A stretch of 21,361 nucleotides of DNA from CAZFIM01 sp964519615 (lineage in GTDB: Bacteria; Chloroflexota; Dehalococcoidia; GIF9; UBA5629), in contig CAZFIM010000041.1 of NCBI GenBank assembly GCA_964519615.1, forward strand, positions 1 to 21,361, written 5' to 3'. Positions 15,992 through 21,361 of the stretch are shown here, piece after piece (position 1 is the stretch's first letter; every line of letters begins with the position of its first letter). Below the pieces are notes generated by a model, which searched no databases, was not told the DNA's origin, and saw only the letters and a list, made by a program, of their open reading frames with translations. Position numbers and translations under genes: made by a program.

Positions 15992-16423
15992 TTAAGACTC
16001 TATTTCTATATCGAATGCGATAAGAGACTGCCGCAGCTCCCTGAGGAAGTCGATAAGCGCAAATATCAATGAGCCCAGTGCCCCGGCGAAGAGCGCGACT
16101 ATCAACCATACGGACTCGACATGCAGTGCTGCGGTAAAAAAAAGCAGGATGATGAGCACTGCGGAGAAAAGCAGACTGAGTACTGCCATAAAAATGGAGC
16201 GCTGTAATAAGTGAGCCCTCCGGGAAAGGATAGCAAGTTGTCGATCTATATTCGGGTGACTGGGCTTGCTTGTATCGCGTAGTTCGTAAGCCAGCGTACG
16301 CCCCCGGTCTACTACGCGGCCCAGCCGGTTGGTAAGAGAAAGCAGTAGAAGGCCCACCCCGGAGATTAAAACTACCGGCCCGATAGCTATCTGTAGTGTG
16401 GAGATCAATTCTGCATAGCTCAT
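15992..16423 (-). CDS. DUF2721-family membrane protein, possibly leaderless
   Basis: A 143-residue DUF2721 protein with three membrane segments (about 11-30, 76-100, 104-126). The family signature is ISTLQIAIGPVVLISGVGLL and LLSLTNRLGRVVDRGRTL. The function is unknown. The family start matches ATG 16423 exactly, but no SD stands upstream. Instead TGCTATACT ends six bases before the ATG, so transcription would begin at the start codon itself. It is divergent from the VOC gene. The tail (AFDIEIES) is acidic. Confidence 0.88.
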   Translation of the reverse strand: MSYAELISTLQIAIGPVVLISGVGLLLLSLTNRLGRVVDRGRTLAYELRDTSKPSHPNIDRQLAILSRRAHLLQRSIFMAVLSLLFSAVLIILLFFTAALHVESVWLIVALFAGALGSLIFALIDFLRELRQSLIAFDIEIES

Positions 16424-16429
16424 GTGTAT

Positions 16430-16438
16430 AGTATAGCA
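16430..16438 (-). promoter_or_regulatory. Extended -10 abutting the DUF2721 start
   Basis: Minus strand TGC plus TATACT, six bases upstream of ATG 16423. It is the same nonamer as the promoter of the 1186 gene. It predicts a leaderless mRNA. Confidence 0.6.
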
Positions 16439-16519
16439 AACGCTGCAAGGAATTTTTACAGATTAAAACCCCGCTTAAGCCTGAGTATAGCAACAAGAGC
16501 GGGAACTGGCACAGATGTC

Positions 16520-16548
16520 TTGCCCTGTATTCAACAATCCTATATAGT
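16520..16548 (+). promoter_or_regulatory. Sigma-70-type promoter of the VOC gene
   Basis: TTGCCC (16520-16525), a 17-base spacer and TATAGT (16543-16548). It gives a short leader of about 23 bases containing the SD AAAGGAG. Confidence 0.65.
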
Positions 16549-16577
16549 GGCGGTGAATACAGTAAAGGAGACTTAAG

Positions 16578-17075
16578 ATGGATATCAAGTTTCAGACTGC
16601 CCTGCTGTTTGTCAAAGATATTAAGGTGTCTTCCATTTTTTACCAGAAAATTCTTGAACAGAAAATTGAATATGATTTCGGGGCGGATGTGGTATTTCAC
16701 GGAGGATTTGCCATTCACGATGCCGACCATATTTCCAATCTGCTATTTGGCAGAGCAAATCCAAATAGCCTTGAAAAACTGGGGAGAGAGAATCTTGAAC
16801 TGTATTTTGAATCTGAATCTCTGGAAGAGGTCTTTGTAAAGCTTGAAGATTACGGCGTGAAGTTTATACACACCATTAGAGAGCAGCCGTGGGGGCAGAG
16901 GGTCTTGCGGTTCTATGACCCTGATGATCACATCGTGGAGATAGGTGAGCCCATGTCTGCGGTAATAAGAAGATACCTGAAACAGGGTGCATCCGAGGCC
17001 GAGGTAGCGAGCCGGACTTCAATGCCGATCGAGGAGATAGCTAAAATTAGGGTGGAGCTTGATAAGACCATTTAA
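16578..17075 (+). CDS. VOC-family (glyoxalase/bleomycin-resistance) protein with C-terminal extension
   Basis: A 165-residue protein with one vicinal-oxygen-chelate module. The first beta-alpha-beta is TALLFVKDIKVSSIFYQKIL (7-26) and the second half is NLELYFESESLEEVFVKLED, ending in FYDPDDHIVEIGEP, where Glu is the usual metal ligand. The first expected ligand, near residue 6, is not an obvious His/Glu (Gln6). After about residue 127 an extension follows: VIRRYLKQGASEAEVASRTS and MPIEEIAKIR, reading like a small helix-turn-helix. Metal-dependent enzyme, binding protein or antibiotic sequestration are all open. The SD is AAAGGAG eight bases before ATG. A stop-spanning hairpin closes the gene. 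Confidence 0.82.
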   Translation: MDIKFQTALLFVKDIKVSSIFYQKILEQKIEYDFGADVVFHGGFAIHDADHISNLLFGRANPNSLEKLGRENLELYFESESLEEVFVKLEDYGVKFIHTIREQPWGQRVLRFYDPDDHIVEIGEPMSAVIRRYLKQGASEAEVASRTSMPIEEIAKIRVELDKTI

Positions 17076-17084
17076 GGTTTTATC
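17061..17084 (+). repeat. Hairpin with the stop codon in its loop
   Basis: GATAAGACC (17061-17069) pairs with GGTTTTATC (17076-17084), eight Watson-Crick pairs and one G-T. The loop is ATTTAA and contains the TAA stop of the VOC gene. No U-run follows the stem. Confidence 0.55.
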
Positions 17085-17596
17085 TCAGGATCAGGTTAGC
17101 CTTGGTCGTATTTCAGTTTTGCACATTGATGGCAATAAACGCTTTTGGCTGATAGGATTGCTGAACCGGAAGATAAATAACTGAACAGTCGAATATTATG
17201 GGATTATATTCAATAAATTCGGGTTTATTATTTGATGGAATAAGCATGCTCCGATACTTCTGATTTTGTTTCCTTCCATTTATAGTCAGTATCTACACAT
17301 GTACGACGCTTATTGTTTTCTGTAACTGCTAGAGTGTCAGCATCAGCCCCGCACCGTATTTTATGGGGTCTTTGCGGTAGGAGATCTAATCTTTCCCATT
17401 TGAATTATGTGGGAATACAGAGAAATGTTCTGGATATGCAATGAACCACTCTTCCCGAATCCACAAAAGCTGCAGTGATATCGTGGGCCTTCCTAAACCA
17501 TAAAACGGCATACATTATGGGTAAGGTTAATTGATTTATGTATATTTACTATAGAGCTTTCCCTTTCCTTATCCGCTAAAAAGAATGATTTCTCTA

Positions 17597-17625
17597 TTGA
17601 CAGGAACGCCGTACACTGCTAGAAT
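17597..17625 (+). promoter_or_regulatory. Near-consensus sigma-70 promoter of ccdA
   Basis: A perfect -35 TTGACA (17597-17602), a 17-base spacer and TAGAAT (17620-17625). Transcription would begin near 17632, directly before the palindromic operator candidate. Confidence 0.85.
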
Positions 17626-17639
17626 CGGTAATATGAAAA

Positions 17640-17654
17640 TGAGACTCAATCTCA
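17640..17654 (+). promoter_or_regulatory. Fur/iron-box-like operator
   Basis: TGAGACT-C-AATCTCA is a 7-1-7 imperfect inverted repeat (six of seven pairs). Widened to 19 bases (17638-17656) it matches the AATGAGAATGATTCTCATT form of the Fur box at 14 of 19 positions. It sits just after the predicted transcription start, a position where a bound repressor would block. Another metal- or redox-sensing Fur-family member is possible. Confidence 0.5.
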
Positions 17655-17678
17655 AATATAGTTCTGGATGGTTTTAAT

Positions 17679-18383
17679 ATGGAACAAACAGCTCAGATCT
17701 CTTTAATTGTGGCTTTCTCTGCAGGGTTGTTATCTTTTTTCTCTCCGTGTGTACTACCGCTGGTGCCTGCTTACATAGCCAACCTTGCCGGGGCTACAGC
17801 TATTGATGCCGGCGCCAGAAAAAGCTATATTCCTACCTTAATGCATAGTCTCTTTTTTGTTCTTGGATTCGCCGTTATTTTTGTGTTTCTCGGTGCCTCT
17901 GCCGGCTTTTTAGGTAATATCATCAATGTCTATACCAATCTGCTCCGACAGATTGCCGGGGTGCTTATTATACTCTTCGGCATCTTTCTTATTGCCGCTT
18001 ATAAGTTACCGTGGCTGAATTATGAAAAGCGTTTGCATGTGAATACTGCTCATAACCCGGGATATTTAAGATCGATTGTCATCGGTGCTCTTTTTTCCAT
18101 AGGTTGGACTCCATGTGTTGGCCCAATTCTGGGGGCTATTCTTATGTATGCCGGCATGTCTCAAACCGCCGGATCGGGTGCCGTAATGCTTCTCATATAT
18201 TCGTTGGGTATGGGTATCCCTTTTATTGTTATCGGCCTTGCCTGGGGGTTTATAGCACCGTTATGGCGGGGGCTTAACAAGCATCTTGGGGTAATTTCCA
18301 TTGTTAGTGGTGGTCTACTTATAATAATAGGTGTTATCATGCTAACCGGAAAGTTATCTATTTTGGGGCAGTTTGCCTATTGA
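17679..18383 (+). CDS. ccdA: CcdA-type thiol-disulfide electron carrier
   Basis: A 234-residue membrane protein of the CcdA/DsbD-beta family, which moves electrons from cytoplasmic thioredoxin across the membrane to outer thiols, for example in cytochrome c maturation. Six helices are visible. The two redox cysteines are in FFSPCVLPLVPAY (Cys23) and GWTPCVGPILGA (about Cys146), each with the family's proline setting. The length is standard. The SD is weak (GGATGG, eight bases upstream). It has a strong promoter with a Fur-like palindrome and is followed 70 bases later by the Fe-S protein. In an anaerobe it probably supplies reducing power for outside thiols or haem attachment; no cytochrome gene is here. 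Confidence 0.95.
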   Translation: MEQTAQISLIVAFSAGLLSFFSPCVLPLVPAYIANLAGATAIDAGARKSYIPTLMHSLFFVLGFAVIFVFLGASAGFLGNIINVYTNLLRQIAGVLIILFGIFLIAAYKLPWLNYEKRLHVNTAHNPGYLRSIVIGALFSIGWTPCVGPILGAILMYAGMSQTAGSGAVMLLIYSLGMGIPFIVIGLAWGFIAPLWRGLNKHLGVISIVSGGLLIIIGVIMLTGKLSILGQFAY

Positions 18384-18399
18384 TAACTTTCCGGTGAGC
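18341..18399 (+). repeat. Long inverted repeat spanning the ccdA stop codon
   Basis: A perfect 14-bp inverted repeat (18345-18358 with 18382-18395) is extended outward by three more pairs past one mismatch, 17 of 18 in all (18341-18358, 18382-18399). The loop is 23 bases. The left arm lies in the last codons of ccdA, and the TGA stop (18381-18383) runs from loop into right arm. No U-run follows, so it does not look like a standard terminator. Confidence 0.85.
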
Positions 18400-18453
18400 T
18401 TGAAAACGTGATTTGGACCGTAAACAGCGGTAAAACTTAAGGGAGAGTAAGAT

Positions 18454-19548
18454 TTGGATATACGGCAAGAGGCATCACGTTGTACTGAGTGCGGCGTATG
18501 TTTGGATGTGTGCCCAACCTATAAAGCTACTGGAGACCTGCTTTTCTCTCCCCTATATAGACTCAAAACTGCCGTTCAATTATTGAGTGATCGGCCTCCC
18601 GAACCGCATCTTATCGAGAGTATATATAACTGTCCTAAATGTCTTCAATGCGAGATGGTGTGTCCTGAGAGTATAAAAATTACGGACGTAGTGCATTTTG
18701 CTCGTGAATATCTTGTACGAAAAGGGTACGGACCCCTACCTCGTCATGATGAAATTATCAACGGGATATTGACAAGTGGGAATTCTGTTAACGGAGATCC
18801 TTCAAAACGTCTGGACTGGTTGCCTGAACAATTCCCGTATGTGGAATCGGATACCCTCCTATACCTGGGATGCTTGCCATCCTATCTGGTGAAGGATGCT
18901 GCCGCCTCCACCTATCTAGTTTTAAAAAAGCTGGGTATATCTTTTATGATTTTGGAGGAGGAAGGATGTTGCGGCACATATATATATGAGACAGGCAAAA
19001 CAGACATAGCTGGAGAATTCTTCCGGAAAAATGTAGAAAAATTTGATGCTTTAGGTATTAAGGAGATTATCGTCCCGTGCAATGGGTGTATGAAATGCTT
19101 TAAATATTTTTACCCCAGACTGCTGGGAGATATGAAGTTTAGGGTACGTCATGTAATGGAAGTAATCTGCGATAAAATAGAGCAAAATCACATGCGCCTC
19201 CGCACTTCTATAGGTAAGGTGACTTATCAAGACTCTTGCCGTTTGTCCCGTGGTGAAAAATATACAAAAAAACCAAGAGACCTGCTTGAATGGTGTGGTA
19301 CGACCATAGCGGAGCCTGAACAAACAGGAGAAAATATGCCCTGTTGCGGAGCTGGATCAGGCATACGTTCTGTTTATCGGGATCTTTCACTTAAAATTGC
19401 TTCCGATCTCCTTATTAAGATGCCTGCTGATACAATAGTCAGTGCATGTCCTTTTTGCGTTTTTAATCTGAATTATACTGCACAAAAAAAACGAATCAAT
19501 AAGCAGACGATCTATTTCACCAATCTCTTGCTTAACGCACTGAGTTAA
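18454..19548 (+). CDS. HdrD/GlpC-like Fe-S protein with two CCG domains
   Basis: A 364-residue (Fe-S)-binding protein of the HdrD/GlpC/LutA-like family. Two 4Fe-4S ferredoxin motifs come first (Cys10, 13, 16, 20 and Cys60, 63, 66, 70). Two complete CCG domains follow: Cys140, CCG at 172-173, Cys209/212; and Cys262, CCG at 297-298, Cys332/335. CCG domains bind non-cubane 4Fe-4S clusters that split disulfides in heterodisulfide reductase, or serve quinone-linked oxidoreductases. The start codon is TTG at 18454, set by AAGGGAGAG about seven bases upstream. The gene lies 70 bases after ccdA. I infer a disulfide or thiol redox partner for CcdA, or an electron-transfer subunit of another enzyme. 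Confidence 0.92.
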   Translation: MDIRQEASRCTECGVCLDVCPTYKATGDLLFSPLYRLKTAVQLLSDRPPEPHLIESIYNCPKCLQCEMVCPESIKITDVVHFAREYLVRKGYGPLPRHDEIINGILTSGNSVNGDPSKRLDWLPEQFPYVESDTLLYLGCLPSYLVKDAAASTYLVLKKLGISFMILEEEGCCGTYIYETGKTDIAGEFFRKNVEKFDALGIKEIIVPCNGCMKCFKYFYPRLLGDMKFRVRHVMEVICDKIEQNHMRLRTSIGKVTYQDSCRLSRGEKYTKKPRDLLEWCGTTIAEPEQTGENMPCCGAGSGIRSVYRDLSLKIASDLLIKMPADTIVSACPFCVFNLNYTAQKKRINKQTIYFTNLLLNALS

Positions 19549-19560
19549 CATGTATAATAG

Positions 19561-19599
19561 TCTGCTGTATTCTTGCTCTTTTTCCCGCAATACATCAGA
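19561..19599 (+). repeat. Imperfect hairpin just after the Fe-S gene
   Basis: TCTGCTGTATT (19561-19571) pairs with AATACATCAGA (19589-19599) in ten of eleven positions, 13 bases after the stop. The loop has a T5 run but none follows the stem. It could end the transcript poorly or protect its 3' end. A TATAAT (19553-19558) just before it may be a -10 for the next gene. Confidence 0.4.
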
Positions 19600-19702
19600 G
19601 GCTGTTACATCTGGTTATAGCTGTTTAGCTCAAACATCCTGCAATACATAGCCGAAATCAATGAGCATAAATCAGAAAAGCACGAAATCTTGAGGAATGG
19701 TA

Positions 19703-20551
19703 ATGAGAACATATTTAGACTGTATACCTTGCTTTTTAAGACAGGCATTAAAAGCGGCTAGAGTTGCTGGTGTCGATGTAGATGTGCAAAAAGAAGTACT
19801 TGTTGAGGTTTCCAGGTTGGTTTCTTCTTTTTCTTTAGAAAACACTCCACCCGAGATAGGTAGAATAGTGTACCACGTAGTGAGTGAGCTAACAGGCAAT
19901 AGTGATCCTTACGAGGAGATTAAGAAGAACAGCAATAAAAAGCTTCTGAGCCTTTACCCTGATTTGAAAAATATGGTGAAAAATTCCGATGATAAACTTC
20001 TTGCCGCTTTAAAGCTGGCTGTTGCCGGTAATGTCATTGATTATGGTGTGCCGAAGGCCTATAAAATAGAAGAGGAAATTGAGAATTGTTTAACTAGTGA
20101 CTTTGCCATCTTTGATTATCAGGATTTTAAAAATAGGATGGATACTAATGGTCCGATATTGTATTTGGCTGATAATGCCGGTGAAACTGTTTTCGATCGG
20201 ATATTGATTGAGGAACTCGGAAAAGATATTTTTTATGCCGTTAAAGAGAGACCGATCATAAATGATGAGTTACAGGGAGATGCGCATGATTGCGGCATAG
20301 ATAAAATAGCCAGAGTTATTTCCAGTGGCTCTGATGCCCCCGGTACGATCTTAAAACTGTGCTCACAAGAATTCATGGAAATATACCATAATGCATCGTT
20401 GATTATCAGCAAAGGTCAGGGCAATTTTGAGGCGCTGTCAGAGCAGGGGGCACCCATATTTTTTTTACTTTTGATTAAATGTCAGGTTATCGCAAGTGAT
20501 GTTGGCTGCAAAGTTAATGACATGGTTTTGAAAAGCAATGCATACAACTGA
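19703..20551 (+). CDS. DUF89/ARMT1-like protein
   Basis: A 282-residue DUF89 (ARMT1-like) protein. This family contains metal-dependent phosphatases that hydrolyse damaged or surplus sugar-phosphate metabolites, and a eukaryotic carboxyl methyltransferase. Visible: the N-terminal CIPC (Cys7, Cys10) of the microbial subgroup, LYLADNAGETVFDRILIEEL (about 152-171) with the conserved Asp-Asn, SSGSDAPGT, and ISKGQGNFEAL near the end. ATG 19703 is preferred to 19697 because GAGGA is six bases upstream and MRTYLDCIPC is the usual beginning. It lies 154 bases past the Fe-S gene. What it dephosphorylates, and whether the CxxC binds metal, is unknown. Confidence 0.9.
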   Translation: MRTYLDCIPCFLRQALKAARVAGVDVDVQKEVLVEVSRLVSSFSLENTPPEIGRIVYHVVSELTGNSDPYEEIKKNSNKKLLSLYPDLKNMVKNSDDKLLAALKLAVAGNVIDYGVPKAYKIEEEIENCLTSDFAIFDYQDFKNRMDTNGPILYLADNAGETVFDRILIEELGKDIFYAVKERPIINDELQGDAHDCGIDKIARVISSGSDAPGTILKLCSQEFMEIYHNASLIISKGQGNFEALSEQGAPIFFLLLIKCQVIASDVGCKVNDMVLKSNAYN

Positions 20552-20903
20552 ATTGGTTCGTTCAAGGAAATCTTGCATTAAGAATATTATAAGGAATGGT
20601 TTATTGCTAGAAAGCAGAGTCTGTTATCAAGGGGTGTATAGTTCATAATTCCTGGTCTGGCTTAACCGTAAAGAAGAAATTAGTTAAATGTAAATGAATC
20701 ACCTGGTATCTTTGTCCTTTTTTTAAGGATCAGCCTTTACCTTTTAAGAGGCTGGACTTCTTGCATAGAGATAAATTTAAAAAAATTGTCGACTGCCTGC
20801 TGCCGTTGTTCCTCAGCGCTGCACCGGGATGGATTATCATTATAAGCAACATCGTGTATTATATATATTTATTTAACGATTATTGAGTATGCTTATTTTC
20901 AGC
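20552..20903. other. Gene-free stretch, AT-rich
   Basis: A 352-base stretch between convergent genes with no supported coding region. A 6-bp hairpin CAGCCT/AGGCTG lies at about 20731-20754, next to a T-run on its left side, but no U-run follows in either direction. I see no other signal. Confidence 0.5.
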
Positions 20904-21167
20904 CTAACGGTTGATTGAGCGAGCCCATATCCGGTAAATTTGTTCGCCGCTTTCTTCAAAACACCGGAATCCTTTCGAATCAAGACTCTCCAGTTCTATA
21001 TTCTTTTCACCATAAATTTCTATACACTGTTGAAGCCAATTCTGGAGGTGTGCCCCGCCTCCAAAATATAATTTTTGCCATCTGTTCCCATTCTCATCAT
21101 ATCTTTCCTTAACCATCTGTTCTTCTTGGATTCTTTTATCAGGTTCTCGCATTAAGTTCTCCGGCAT
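20904..21167 (-). CDS. Conserved small hypothetical protein
   Basis: An 87-residue soluble protein. The core YDENGNRWQKLYFGGGAHLQ (23-42), the segment NWLQQCIEIYGEKNIELESL and the end FRCFEESGEQIYRIWARS read like a family of small conserved hypotheticals I know from anaerobic Chloroflexota, whose ends read 'GFRCFEEGGEKMYRIWVR'. The function is unknown. The start is ambiguous: ATG 21167 has TAGGA about six bases upstream, and the internal ATG (residue 6) has GGAGAA. The first 20 residues are charged and may be dispensable. It is convergent with the DUF89 gene across a 352-base gap. Confidence 0.7.
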   Translation of the reverse strand: MPENLMREPDKRIQEEQMVKERYDENGNRWQKLYFGGGAHLQNWLQQCIEIYGEKNIELESLDSKGFRCFEESGEQIYRIWARSINR

Positions 21168-21308
21168 TTTGTCCTATAGTACTTTTATACAAGGAAATAC
21201 TACACCAATAGAAACAAGTTAATAAATAATTAAATATTTTATGACTTTGAACTCTATTTTCATATATTGTTTTTATAAAGCTTCGGCTAAGATTTGTAGA
21301 CGATGCTG

Positions 21309-21361
21309 TGAGGTGGACCCCATCCTTAGGACAGGATAGGGGAAATATTAAGGTTGGATCC
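21309..21361 (+). mobile_element. Possible edge of an IS3-like insertion sequence
   Basis: TGAGGTGGACCCCATCC followed by TTAGGACAGG resembles the terminal repeats of IS3-family elements, which often begin TGAGGTG.ACCCC and continue into a GGACA box. Inside it, CCCC-ATCCT and AGGAT-A-GGGG form a hairpin. The window ends 53 bases in, so no transposase is seen and the call rests on the end sequence alone. Confidence 0.3.

Larger units (their letters stand above)
17076..17678. other. Gene-free stretch upstream of ccdA
   Basis: A 603-base stretch with no supported coding region. Apart from the arm of the VOC hairpin at its start, its clear signals are at the right end: the near-consensus promoter and the palindrome before ccdA. 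The rest shows nothing I can interpret. Confidence 0.6.

Noticed and set aside
15981..16730. 249-aa minus-strand open frame
   Set aside because: It overlaps the DUF2721 gene in another frame and runs into the VOC gene; it has no domain pattern and an unlikely composition.
20731..20754. 6-bp hairpin after the DUF89 gene
   Set aside because: The T-run lies on the wrong side for a plus-strand terminator and becomes an A-run on the other strand.

Overview
The window comes from an anaerobic bacterium of middling GC content. Genes lie on both strands in short operons, and most starts carry a clear Shine-Dalgarno (SD) sequence. Supporting an anaerobe are a ferredoxin:disulfide-reductase/rubredoxin fusion, a HybB/NrfD quinone-reactive membrane subunit, a CCG-type (heterodisulfide-reductase-like) iron-sulfur protein beside CcdA, an iron-sulfur flavoprotein, and the tail of what may be a molybdoenzyme Fe-S subunit. 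With the MalT-type LuxR regulator and several small conserved membrane proteins, this fits Chloroflexota (Dehalococcoidia-like) best. Clostridia-type Firmicutes are the alternative. The assignment is an inference; no rRNA or other marker gene is present.

Layout. 1-880: end of a gene with a transthyretin/carboxypeptidase-regulatory-like C-terminus, then a GlcG/HbpS-family protein and a strong terminator. 881-2592: a small three-helix membrane protein with its own promoter, then an atypical SDR. 2593-7447 (all minus strand): a DUF1835/DUF3658 protein, signal peptidase I, a small membrane protein, a glutaredoxin/ferredoxin-disulfide-reductase-rubredoxin operon, a HybB-type subunit, and a tiny membrane protein cut off from hybB by a terminator-like hairpin. 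7448-8035: gene-free, with a possible structured leader. 8036-8791: zinc-ribbon membrane protein. 8917-10546 (minus): three-gene operon of an 80-aa soluble protein, a two-helix membrane protein and a membrane-anchored alpha/beta hydrolase. It is divergent from the 891-aa MalT-like regulator at 10711-13386, which is followed by a CrtI-like FAD oxidoreductase. 15167-17075: iron-sulfur flavoprotein, DUF2721 membrane protein (possibly leaderless) and a VOC protein. 17076-20551: a gene-free stretch ending in a near-consensus promoter with a Fur-box-like palindrome, then ccdA, an HdrD/GlpC-like Fe-S protein and a DUF89 protein. 20904-21361: a small conserved hypothetical gene and what may be the edge of an insertion sequence.

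How the genes may work together. The strongest theme is thiol/disulfide and low-potential electron handling: glutaredoxin with the FTR-rubredoxin fusion, CcdA with a double-CCG-domain Fe-S protein behind an iron-box-like operator, and a HybB-type quinone module. A second theme lies in the RNA: inverted repeats span or hug several stop codons without a U-run (4346-4741, 10304-10546, 16578-17075 and 17679-18383), and one GC-rich hairpin sits inside the start of the zinc-ribbon gene. I see no CRISPR array, tRNA, rRNA or complete mobile element.
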